Of a stretch of 26,620 nucleotides of DNA, positions 9,042 through 17,199 are shown piece by piece. The translations under genes were made by a program, and so were the position numbers. Position 1 is the first letter of the stretch; each line of letters starts with the position of its first letter. The DNA is from Seminavis robusta (taxonomy: Eukaryota; Bacillariophyta; Bacillariophyceae; Naviculales; Naviculaceae). The DNA is taken from NCBI GenBank assembly GCA_903772945.1, contig CAICTM010001576.1, positions 1 through 26,620 on the forward strand. Reading direction: 5' to 3'. Below the pieces are notes generated by a model that was not told the DNA's origin, ran no database searches, and saw only the letters and a program-made list of their open reading frames with translations.

Positions 9042-10362
9042 GGCTATATGCTGGTGATGTTGGTATGTTGACGACAGAAACGAAAGTAGAAACTGGATAC
9101 TGTAGTGAGTAAGTGGGACGATGGCAGAAAGAATAGATCACTCAATCCAAAATTGTGAGCCAAGCAAAAGCAAAACAGGATACATGGATACCTAGCTAGT
9201 TATGCATAGATGCCTGCTTTGCCTCTCGAGCTTCTTAAATGGTTCAATTTTGGTCTTACCCTCTCATTTATTACACCAGGAAGAACTTGTGAGGAGTCTA
9301 CCAAGCTTTACGTTTGTTTCTTGCTCCATTGCCCTGAGGGAATGCTTCTGTGCTCTTCATCGAGCCTCTTCAGAGTGATGACTTTGCAGTTTGAAGAAAC
9401 CTCATTGATCAAAAGAATTTGTAGCTAGTTCAGTGAAATAACGCAAAGATGGGAACACCAAGCTCACCAACTGCTCACCGTAGGTTAAAAGACATTCTCT
9501 TCCTTCAACAATGACTTTGCCTTGGAAACATTTAGAGAGAGAAGACCAGCAAGCGAATGTAAGGAACTTTCGGGCATTCTTTGACGACCCGGCCCCAAAA
9601 CAAAACCAGTATCTGATCAGCTCCAGTACTACGGTACTCAGTAGACTAGCTAGTCTGGAGTGACTCTGAACTACTCAGATCTGCTGAGTAAGTACAGTAG
9701 CGGGTCACACTGACCATGGCTCCACACCTCAGCCCAGCGGTAGTTTCAAGCACTTCTTATTCCTTCAAATGACTACAGCCTTCGAAGCGCAAAATTTAAT
9801 TATGGCAGAAGACCGGCGAACGAATGCTGGGCACTCCCGGCGTTCTTTGACTTTGCGCCTTGAACAGCGGGTTCATTGCGTCAATCCTCAGATTCTTTTC
9901 ACATCCAAGTCCCTGCCTGCACGGGAGCCTTTGGCTTGGTTGGGTACCGTACTTGCTTGGGGCTATTCATAGACTCAAGCTTGCAGAGAAGGCAGTGGCT
10001 CCAAAGAATCGCCATGGCATTTCCTCAAAGGAAAGTCCTCGTCTGCATTTTCGCCTTCCGCTCGCCTGGATCGTCCTCATGTGCGTCGTTGTGGATAATG
10101 GCTAGTATAGCCCTCCTGCTTCAAGCTGGTTTGAAAGAAGGAGGGTGAAGGTTCAGATAGAGAAAGTCAGGTTCTTTTATCTCTTGCTTTTCTATACGTG
10201 CTGCTATTAATACTACCTGTAGCTGGTCTAGCTACCGGTAGCTTGCTACTAAATCAGATCGAGAGCACGCCCGTTGTCCTGGGTTGCTTGGCATGGATTT
10301 GAAAAGATTTCTCACTGCACTGAACTCTGGACAAATACCAGTATCTGTCTATCTTCTCTACA
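9042..10362. other. Intergenic with diverged internal duplication
   Basis: No convincing gene. Segments 9502-9585 and 9762-9851 are diverged direct copies, both starting TCCTTCAA and sharing the AGAAGACC and CGAATG blocks and a TTCTTTGAC end. A 50-codon ATG frame (9511-9663) runs through the first copy, but its counterpart in the second copy is not conserved. The palindrome AGACTAGCTAGTCT sits near 9643-9656. Segment 10112-10168 is a diverged copy of 12672-12730. Confidence 0.4.
10112..10168 (+). repeat. Dispersed repeat, copy 1
   Basis: It shares CCTGCTTCAA, TTTGAAAGAA, GAGGGTGA and GATAGAGAAA blocks in the same order with 12672-12730. By eye most positions agree. The two copies have the same orientation, about 2.5 kb apart. 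It is probably a fragment of an interspersed repeat of unknown type. Confidence 0.6.
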
Positions 10363-10761
10363 GGACCGTCCGACGGTTTTCACTCAGGCTTTAAAAACGG
10401 GCACGACTGACTCAAGATCCTGGTTCTCATAAGGGGTTGTTTAAGGGGATGTTGAAGCTTTAAAGGGTTGTTTAAGGGGATGTTGAATATTTAAGGGGTT
10501 GTTGTTAAGGGGTTGTTTATTTAAGGGGATGTTCATTCGTGATAAGGGGTTGTTGTATGGCGTTTCAATGAAGACTTAAAGGGTTGTTTCGAGGATATAA
10601 GGGGATGTTGTTAAGGGGTTGTTTATTTAAGGGGTTGTTTAAGGGGATGTTGAAGCTTTATGGAGTTGTTTAAGGGATGTTTAAGGGGTTGTTTAAAAGA
10701 TGTTGTCAGTCGTGGCAATTTGAAGATTTTTAAATCCTGAGTGAAAAGCGTTGGACGGTCC
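10363..10761. mobile_element. TIR-bounded element with TTAAGGGGTTGTT word array
   Basis: Left terminus GGACCGTCCGACGGTTTTCA (10363-10382) continues as CTCAGG, TTTAAAAA and CACGACTGA (to 10410). The right end carries the reverse complement in order: TCAGTCGTG (10706-10714), a TTTTTAAATCCTGAGTG block and GGACGGTCC (10753-10761). The core alternates TTAAGGGGTTGTT and TTAAGGGGATGTT words. A landmark, GTTGTATGGCGTTTC (10552-10566), recurs in the element at 13726. No open frame of note. The size and TIR fit a MITE-like non-autonomous element. I find no convincing target-site duplication, so the transposition mechanism is unknown. Confidence 0.7.
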
Positions 10762-11036
10762 AGGGCATGTTGGTTGATGGGGCTAAGCCATGACGGTACC
10801 ATAGTAACCATACTGTATGGCGAAGACGTTTTTACGTTCAACTTCTCGTTCAGGTAACCGAAATGAGTATTTGTTTAAAACACAGTACTACTAGTCTACA
10901 CTGTAGCAGTTTCAAAACAGAAGCTACGACTGTACATGTACCTACCGTGCCCCGGTATTAACATTGCATTTATTTTAAAATATTTAAACTATGCTTCGTA
11001 ATGGCTAGTTTGTTTAAAAATTTAGAAAATAATTTC

Positions 11037-11162
11037 CACGACTGATGTTTAGTCCCGGAGCACTAATGACCGCTCGGAGCACTAATGACCGCTCACTAGT
11101 GCTCCGAGCGCTCATTAGTGCTTCATGGAGCACTAATGAGCGCTCATTAGTGCTCCGGGACT
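11037..11162. repeat. Nested inverted repeat of GAGCACTAATGAGCGCTC units
   Basis: AGTCCCGGAGCACTAATG at 11051-11068 is the reverse complement of the block ending at 11162. The outer 24-bp arms differ at about one position. Between them the same GGAGCACTAATGA/TCATTAGTGCTCC units recur in both orientations, so the 112-bp block can fold into a long or branched hairpin. It is preceded at 11037-11045 by CACGACTGA, the subterminal motif of the elements at 10363 and 13726. No coding role is evident. Confidence 0.75.
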
Positions 11163-11612
11163 GAAACTGTGGGACTGTTCGTAGATGCCGGTGCTGGTAC
11201 CAGGTACGTACCATACCAGAATAAAATAGTTTTGACGCACGCCGAAATGTAAATGCTTGGTGCACCTGAAAAACTGACTATAATGCTATATATCAATCTC
11301 AATACTCTTTGTATACCTATTCCAACATCATCTGGTATTATTACATATGGGGTCTAGAAGAAAGAGTTAAGGAGTATTGGCTGGAAAGAGCTGGTTAAAG
11401 GCACTTTTCTTCTTTTTCACCATTTTATATTCCAGCGAAAGGGACATCAACACCATGGCGAAAAGCGTCGTTCGACGCTCCGTTGACACGAGACTACACC
11501 GGAGACCATCTACCGCTAGCGAGGAGACAGTAGGTCGGCTCCGGTAATGTGGTCATGCTAAGAAGGCTCCGGATACTAGTAGCGTCGTTGGTTGGCGAAA
11601 TGGAGCGTCGTC
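11163..11612. other. Intergenic, no supported gene
   Basis: Nothing gene-like. GCGTCGTT-type words recur near 11464-11480 and 11581-11612. An A+T-rich stretch lies near 11275-11345. Confidence 0.4.
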
Positions 11613-11696
11613 AAAGATTTAAGGAATGTTTAAGGGAACGTTTAAGGGAATGTATCAAAGTTTTTTAAAACCTGAGCAAAAACCGTCGGACGGTCC
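11613..11696. mobile_element. Right-end fragment of the GGACCGTCC-TIR element
   Basis: Words TTTAAGGAATG, TTTAAGGGAACG and TTTAAGGGAATG are followed by TTTTAAAACCTGAGC and CCGTCGGACGGTCC, which matches the right terminus of the elements at 10363 and 13726. I find no matching left terminus upstream and no TCAGTCGTG before the end. It is therefore a truncated copy or one with a deleted left half. Confidence 0.6.
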
Positions 11697-11862
11697 AGCT
11701 GTACCGATACTTGGCAGGCTACGAGAATCGCACGATGAAGAGCAGCGGGGTGAATAGTCAATGAAGTCTACGCTCACGCTAGCTAGGAAATCCTGTGTGC
11801 GGTTTGGAGTCTGTGTGTGGGGGGTTTGGAGTCTGTGTGTCTGAGGGTGCATTTTGGTAGGA

Positions 11863-12070
11863 GGGGACCAATTTTGGAATGTGGGGACCAATTTTGGAAT
11901 ATGGGGACCAATTTTGGAATATGGGGACCAATTTTGGAATATGGGGACCAATTTTGGAATGTGGGGACCAATTTTGGAATCTGGGGACAAAATTTTGGAA
12001 TGTGGGGACCAATTTTGGAATATGGGGACCAATTTTGGAATGTGGGGACCAATTTTGGAATGGTGGGACC
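11863..12070. repeat. 20-bp minisatellite, 10 units
   Basis: Ten head-to-tail units of GGGGACCAATTTTGGAATRT start at 11863, 11883, 11903, 11923, 11943, 11963, 11983, 12004, 12024 and 12044. The seventh unit is 21 bp with a changed centre. Variation is mainly at the R position and the last bases. The array lacks stops in several frames on both strands, so it creates long spurious open frames (W/G/F/N-rich on plus, P/N/W/S-rich on minus). Just left, GTTTGGAGTCTGTGTGT is duplicated (about 11799-11842). Confidence 0.95.
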
Positions 12071-12278
12071 AGAACCCGAAACGGGACTAACTGGCGATCC
12101 AGATGGCATTTCAAACTCGTTTCGAACTCTGATTTATTTATGCATACAGAATTAAAGAGGGTTTTGCATGGTCGTTTTAAAATGAAATAGCCCCCGGCGT
12201 AGCTCGACGGCGGCATCAAACACAGCTGTCGTTTTGGTTGGTGTGTCAGTAGAGGAAGGAGCGTCCGTAGAGGAAGGA

Positions 12279-12406
12279 GTAGTAGTAGTAGCAGTTGTAG
12301 TAGTAGTAGTAGTAGTAGTGTTGTCCGTTGCTTACATAATGCCAAGAGCCTTGCCCCTACTGAAGTAGGCACTGACTTCAAGGCAAAATAGCGCAGGAGT
12401 TGTTGA

Positions 12407-12437
<31 letters not shown>
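12279..12437. repeat. Trinucleotide microsatellites (TAG)n and (TTG)n
   Basis: A (TAG)n tract at about 12279-12319 and a (TTG)n tract at about 12399-12437 lie 80 bp apart. A GTAGAGGAAGGAG duplication (near 12250 and 12267) precedes the first. Leucine-rich minus-strand open frames across the region come from these tracts. Confidence 0.9.
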
Positions 12438-12438
<1 letters not shown>

Positions 12439-12511
12439 GTCAAGTTGTTGTTGCTGCTGCTAAGTCAGGTTGCTGCTGCTACTATTTTGGGACAAACCAT
12501 ACCGTACAGTG

Positions 12512-12575
12512 TAAAGTGGGTTAAAAGTGTTTTTCAACACCTGATAAAGCACGGTCCCATCAGAAACCCACTTTA
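12512..12575. repeat. Perfect 11-bp inverted repeat
   Basis: TAAAGTGGGTT (12512-12522) and AACCCACTTTA (12565-12575) form a perfect stem around a 42-nt spacer. The spacer itself contains the smaller inverted pair GTGTTTTTCAACAC. No gene is nearby on either side, so a terminator role is not supported. It is probably a small palindromic element. Confidence 0.65.
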
Positions 12576-12671
12576 ATCTCGTATCTTATTTTTAAAAGGA
12601 CGAATAGTAGGTTCCACTCCGGAGTATGAGTACCCTTTACATGTAGATACTAGTAGCGAGTCTAATAGGCC

Positions 12672-12730
12672 GCCTGCTTCAAAGCCAGTTTGAAAGAAAG
12701 AGGGTGATGGCTCGGATAGAGAAAAAGTCC
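12672..12730 (+). repeat. Dispersed repeat, copy 2
   Basis: A diverged copy of 10112-10168 in the same orientation, with conserved blocks CCTGCTTCAA, TTTGAAAGAA, GAGGGTGA and GATAGAGAAA. Confidence 0.6.
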
Positions 12731-13725
12731 ATGTTCAAACCCGCCCATCCTCTTTCTTTACGTGCAGCTAGCTAGGCAGCGACAGCTCTTGGCATGGAGG
12801 ATCAGACCATGTACCTTTCCCTCTCGCCACCATGTCTCAATTCAGAGATGACTGACTTGCAGACGCAGACGCAGACGCAGACAACCACGGAACGACGATG
12901 TTTCCATCGACGACACGGAGCGAAGCCAACGAGATACATGTAATGGCTAGTGAATGCTCCGCAGTGCTGGACGATCCGGCAATAGGATGCGACGATTGCA
13001 GGGTCCGGAACTGGTGTACTACCACTAGTTTTCAGGCTCCTTGATTTAAGTCCCATTTCGGAACCCTGCAGAGAAGGAGCCATGGATCCGTCGACCGAAG
13101 GAAGTATCGCTCCGTAAAAGAGGCAAGAGATGCAAGCTCTGTGCAAGCAGCCATCGATTGAGCCAAAAGAGCAATCCAAGCATCCTCCTCCATACTAGCA
13201 ACAAGAATGCCATTGTCGAGGAACAAAGAAGCGATCCTGTGAAGCGGAGGACACCTCTCTCTCGTCTTATTGCTTCCTAGTCCCTTCAATATCCCCATAG
13301 TAAGCCACATGTTACAATAAAGATCACCCCAATTGCGGCCCTCAATCTCTCTCTCTCTCGAACTCTCGTGTACCGGCACACCCATGGGCCCTCGCAAAAC
13401 TATAGCAAACATCTCTCAAACTAGCTGGCATCTGGCCGCTCCACGACAAAAAAGTGTCTACGAAGTAGGAGTTTGCCGATGAACGAAGGAACGAACGAGT
13501 GACGACTCGTCTTGCAACGAGTTGTCTTGCAATGTAGCACTGCTTGGAAGAACGAAGGATGACAACTGGAAGGACGAAGGAAGACCATGGCACTGCGGAG
13601 GAGATACTAAACGAAGTTTCTGCGGAGGAGATACTATAAGTTGCTTCGGCAGTCAACAGTAGGATCGAGACTATTAATAGCTAGAGAGCCATTGACAGGT
13701 GACACGACGGCATGCGGCGCCTACT
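12731..13725. other. Intergenic with weak minus-strand open frame
   Basis: A 126-codon minus-strand ATG frame at 13032-13412 has some protein-like composition in its middle (FLDNGILVASMEEDAW) but no recognisable domain, and it is overlapped by another open frame. I leave it uncalled. CTGCGGAGGAGATACTA is directly duplicated near 13592 and 13619. GACGCAGACGCAGACGCAGA is a small tandem near 12861-12880. A CT run lies near 13348-13360. Confidence 0.35.
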
Positions 13726-14099
13726 GGACCGTCCGACGGTTTTCACTCAGGATTTAAAAAGGCTCCACGACTGACAAAAAACTTAATCACAACAATTAAG
13801 GGATTGTTTCTTAAGGGATTGTTTAAGGGATAGTCAAAGCTTTAAGGGCTTGTTGTTAAGGGATTGTTTTTTAAGGGATTGTTTAGGGGATAGTTGAAGA
13901 AATAGGGGATAGTCGTATGGTGTTTCCATTTGGCGTTAGGGTATTGTTTAATGGATAGTCCAAGATTTAAGGGATTGTTTTAAAGTATTGTTTCTTTAAG
14001 GGATTGTTTAAAGGATAGTTGATGATTTAAAGGATTGTTTTAAACGGTCATCAGTCGTGGCTTTTTTTAAAATCCTGTGTGAAAACCGTCGCACGGTCC
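13726..14099. mobile_element. TIR-bounded element with TTAAGGGATTGTT word array
   Basis: Left terminus GGACCGTCCGACGGTTTTCA starts at 13726. CACGACTGA follows at 13766-13774. The right end has TCAGTCGTG (14051-14059), AAAATCCTGTGTG and a CCGTCGCACGGTCC terminus ending at 14099. The core consists of TTAAGGGATTGTT and TTAAGGGATAGTT words. The landmark GTCGTATGGTGTTTC (13912-13926) corresponds to that at 10552-10566, so the two are copies of one family. The word letters after TTAAGGG have changed across nearly the whole array relative to the 10363 copy. Non-coding; no clear target-site duplication. Confidence 0.7.
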
Positions 14100-14286
14100 T
14101 GGGGGGCAGTTAGCGTGTACGAATCCAAACTATCGAGACAAACGCAAGCCCGCTCCCGGTAAGACATTGGAATGCGAACCGGAACCTCTTGGAACGTTCC
14201 TCGAAAAGACTTAGAGGACTGGTATTAGCCTCAACCCTAAACTCAACTGACATCACTCCGATCTATCGATCCAAGCCACTTCGATC

Positions 14287-14640
14287 GATACCTCTATCAT
14301 TACTCTATCAAGATGATGCTTCCTCCTCTTCTTTACAGCGGCTACTCCTCTTGTAGACGTCTCCACCATGACAGGCTCCTCAATGTTGGTTAGCGGCAGT
14401 GGCAGCAGGAGCGACAGTTGTTCGAGCGATCGGCCGATGGATCAATTCGGTGGATGACTTCTTTCTTCTTCCACGGAGCGACCATGACACCTCCTCTTCG
14501 AACGGAGCGACGACGCCTCTACCACAACAAGCGACTACTACTAGAGCGACAAGCGACGCCTCGTCAATGGCACGGGCGACAAGTTTCTTCGGTTCGACGG
14601 AGCCTCTTTACCTCTTTCACGGAGCCTCTTTCACGCCGCG
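14287..14640 (+). repeat. Inverted-pair repeat, left copy
   Basis: From GATACCT at 14287, through TACTCTATCAAGATGATGCT, CAGCGGCTACTC, AGACGTCTCCACCATGAC and AGGCTCCTC, this segment matches the reverse complement of 17200-17495 with small insertions. The inner part dissolves into CACGGAGC-type repeats, so the inner border is approximate. Short open frames occur but do not agree between the two copies, so coding is unlikely. Confidence 0.65.
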
Positions 14641-15236
14641 ACCATGAGGATTGCTTCCTCTTCCACGGAGAGTCCGTGAGCCTATGACACTGCTACTAAT
14701 AATGAAACAAGCGTCAGCTTCGCTACTACTGCTGTTGACTGATTACAAACATGAAATCTGCTCAATTTTGTCTTCATCCAAAGCCACCCATTTATTTGCA
14801 TGGCTCTACAGTGCAAGTTGAGTGCTGACAGGGAGGACTGGAGCACCTTTCCCATGGAGAAATGCATGGCAGAATGACAACAAAATGGAATCCAAGCCTG
14901 ACTTTTCCTAGATGCTCCATAGGAAACCTTGGAGATAGCTGAGTCCCTTCAAGGTGTGGCTCTGTGAGTGTGTTGGGGAGCTAGTCCTCTGACAGACTCA
15001 GCTAGAACAATGTAATGGTAGAGCTAGAGACCATTTGGCCAACACTGTTGCCATGGTGGTAAAATTGATCTTTTCTTTGTTCTTTGTTATTCTGCGAACC
15101 AACAGTTATTCACCACTGAATCGCAAAATGACCACTTCCGGGTTCCCATTTCCGAAAACCGAAACATAACCGTCAAAAACGCTCACATTTTACACCTGTC
15201 AGCGGCAAAAGAAGTCATCCTGTACCTTTCGCTGCC
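14641..15236. other. Intergenic, no supported gene
   Basis: I see no gene, repeat array or strong inverted repeat. A short minus-strand open frame (14682-14867) has no family features. Confidence 0.35.
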
Positions 15237-15476
15237 TCAAATGGTGAAACAACTCCTCCGCTTTCTTTGGATCACTTGTTGCTCTAGAGGATTCAGGTCG
15301 TCTGGATCAACAGCCTTTTTCTTCTTCTTCTCAGAAGGATGGCGCTTGTTCGATGCTTTCTTCCTTGTGCTGCTGCTGCTGCTCGTGTTCCGCCAAGTCG
15401 TATCACTGCTGTCGTTCCAATGTTTGCCACCCTTCTTTGTACTGGGAGTTTCGTTCTTCTCAGGCTTGCCAGTCAT
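15237..15476 (-). CDS. Possible small Lys/Ser-rich protein or exon, unrecognised
   Basis: An ATG-initiated frame of 79 residues with strongly biased composition: a Ser run (residues about 32-36), a Lys run (about 50-54), then DPDDLNPLEQQVIQ and a stop. The composition is like disordered nuclear or RNA-associated tails in algae, but low complexity can also arise by chance from the purine-rich strand. A downstream alternative frame on the same strand stays open with protein-like sequence (KKAEELFHHLRQRKVQDD), which hints at an unseen splice or frameshift. No domain is recognisable. I regard it as a weak gene candidate. Confidence 0.3.
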   Translation of the reverse strand: MTGKPEKNETPSTKKGGKHWNDSSDTTWRNTSSSSSTRKKASNKRHPSEKKKKKAVDPDDLNPLEQQVIQRKRRSCFTI

Positions 15477-15822
15477 CCGTTACATGGAGGGTTTGGGCAA
15501 AGGACTTCATTGTTGGACGGTCAAGAATTCTAGAAATCCGGTTTAGAAGTTTAGCGTTAGGGTACCCGGAGAAGTAGAAAGACCATGACCTCGCAAGAGT
15601 TTAAGGAGCTCGAACTAGTGCAACTTGACGGGACGATCGATTGAAGCCAAGCCAAGCACATCCGCGTTGAGAGCACAGCTAGCCGGTCCATATTGGTGCT
15701 TGATGCCGTTCAGCGGTGATCCGTCGCGATGCGAAACAGATCAGCCTTTTTTTTTAACCGGAAGGACAGCCAGCGGGAGGCGTGTGCCCTCAACTTGCAT
15801 TTTTCTAATGGCCAAGGAAGGG
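15477..15822. other. Intergenic, no supported gene
   Basis: No gene or strong structure is visible. There is a homopolymer T tract near 15747-15755. Confidence 0.35.
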
Positions 15823-15975
15823 TTCTGGTTTGATCGCTAACCTTAACCTTGCAAGGGAAACCGCACCATATGTATCTCGTTTGATCGCTAGCCTTAACCT
15901 TGCAAGGGAAACAGCACTATATGTTCTGGTTTGATCACAAGCCTTAACCTTGCAAGGGAAACCACACCATATGTA
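15823..15975. repeat. Three-copy tandem repeat, about 50 bp
   Basis: TTTGATCGCTA, CCTTAACCTTGCAAGGGAAA and CATATGT recur in order three times, with TTGATC at about 15830, 15881 and 15931 (periods 51 and 50). The unit contains the palindrome CCTTGCAAGG. A minus-strand open frame through it repeats LARLRLAIK, but the 51/50 spacing breaks the frame, so it is not a repeat protein. Confidence 0.9.
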
Positions 15976-16010
15976 CGCGACACACACAAACACAAGATAA
16001 AGTTCAAAAG

Positions 16011-16054
16011 GCCCTCAGCTTGCTATTTTAAAATAGCTGGTACCAGCTGAGGGC
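16011..16054. repeat. Two-level hairpin
   Basis: GCCCTCAGCT (16011-16020) pairs perfectly with AGCTGAGGGC (16045-16054). Enclosed is the perfect 16-bp palindrome GCTATTTTAAAATAGC (16022-16037). It could form a hairpin or cruciform. No gene ends close by, so a terminator assignment is not supported. Confidence 0.75.
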
Positions 16055-16077
16055 AAATCGTGTACAGTGTAGATTGA

Positions 16078-16188
16078 TAGTTTCACGCACATATGAAACA
16101 TAGTTTCACACTAGTTTCACATGCGTGAAAGTAACGGCTTGTTTCACAAAAGCTTTCTTGAAACTAGTCGTTATTCTGCGTGAAACTA
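16078..16188. repeat. Small inverted-repeat element, TAGTTTCACGCA ends
   Basis: TAGTTTCACGCA (16078-16089) and TGCGTGAAACTA (16177-16188) are perfect 12-bp inverted ends around about 87 bp. The interior repeats GTTTCAC/GTGAAA words in both orientations. It could be a very small MITE-like unit. No coding capacity. Confidence 0.65.
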
Positions 16189-16441
16189 GCAGTTCTCCTC
16201 CGAAACCCGTTTCGGCACCCTGCTGCCTGCAGCTGCCGCACAAAGCCGCACCTAATAAAATCGTTCGCGATTTGCACCAAGTCGCGCTGTGCGGCAATTT
16301 AAAAATAATGGTGTGCTAATAATATGGTGCGCAAAGCAACCATGAACTCCAAATAATATGGCAGCTCGAATTAGAATAGTAGACTAGCTAGCTAGGTAGT
16401 CTGCAGTCTACTAGCTAGCTACAACTTTCAGGTATCGTAGC

Positions 16442-16797
16442 TACCGGGGGGTTCCTCAAATCAATCTTCTCTGATTGAATATATCCCCAACCACCTGAAG
16501 TGGCGTTTTCATGTGATCCCTAAAACTCGCAGGAAAAGTGGTGGAGAGTGATCGAAGGCGGCAGAGCGTGGTAATGATGGCAAATACAATTCAGGTGGTG
16601 AACAAGCGGTAATAAAGCGGTATAATGGCCGTGAAAAGGTGGTAAAAGAGGCGGTCGAAGGCGGTCGAAGACTGTTGAAAATGGTCAGGGATGGTTGAAG
16701 TTGGCCGAACTCCTTTTAACGTGATGGCCAAGGCTTCAGGAAGGTGGGACAAGAAAGAGATGGCCAAAGCCGGTTGGTTTGAGGCACCCTACCGGTA
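16442..16797. mobile_element. TIR-bounded element with GGCGGTCGAAG word array
   Basis: The left end, TACCGG followed by a CCTCAAATCAATC block (16442-16466), mirrors the right end (16772-16797), which reads in reverse complement TACCGG then CCTCAAACCAACC. Similarity continues inward to a CCTGAAG block (left near 16493, right near 16735). The interior is a degenerate array with GCGGT, GGTCGAAG and GTGGTAA words. The layout matches the elements at 1729, 10363 and 13726, but the sequence is unrelated. No open frame of note; target-site duplication not evident. Confidence 0.5.
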
Positions 16798-16913
16798 GTA
16801 AAGGCCTTTGAAACAACTTCATGACATGCAACAGCCAACAGGATGGAAATAATGCGTACGTTTATAAGTTTTTGATGTTCAAAATGTATAATTTTGAGAT
16901 TTCAATATTTTCG

Positions 16914-17040
16914 CACGAGCAAATATTGCCCCTCCACGAGCAAATATTTCCCCTCCACGAGCAAATATTTCCCCTCCACGAGCAAATATTTCCCCTCCAC
17001 GAGCAAATATTTCCCCTCCACGAGTAAATATTGTCCCTCG
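16914..17040. repeat. 21-bp minisatellite, about six units
   Basis: Units of CACGAGCAAATATTTCCCCT(C) start at 16914, 16935, 16956, 16977, 16998 and about 17019. The first differs at one base and the last is diverged. Because the period is a multiple of three, the plus strand reads as the heptapeptide HEQIFPL repeated and the minus strand as a repeat of RGNICSW. Both lie in short ATG frames (plus 16821-17027, minus 16862-17113). I treat these as by-products of the repeat. Confidence 0.95.
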
Positions 17041-17199
17041 CCACTGAAGTGACCATGAAAGCAGCCGATACCACTATCGTAGGTCGTAGGCCGTAGGCCT
17101 CAGCGGTCGGCAACCTCTGTTAGCATTAGCGGCCCGGCGCGATGCAGCTTTTCTCAGATCTTTCCGAACGAAAAATCGTCAACCATGGCCAAAGGATCG

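Noticed and set aside
10430..10700. Telomere-like repeat (TTAAGGGG)
   Set aside because: The units are irregular, 10-17 bp long and bounded by inverted repeats inside the chromosome, unlike TTAGGG telomere arrays.
11655..12381. Long minus- and plus-strand open frames (P/N/W/S or W/G/F/N repeats)
   Set aside because: They are generated by the 20-bp minisatellite and the adjacent trinucleotide tracts, and several overlapping frames are equally open.
13032..13412. 126-codon minus-strand open frame as a gene
   Set aside because: It has no domain and overlaps another open frame. Its composition is only weakly protein-like.
16914..17040. CRISPR-like array
   Set aside because: The repeats are contiguous with no unique spacers, and the context is eukaryotic.
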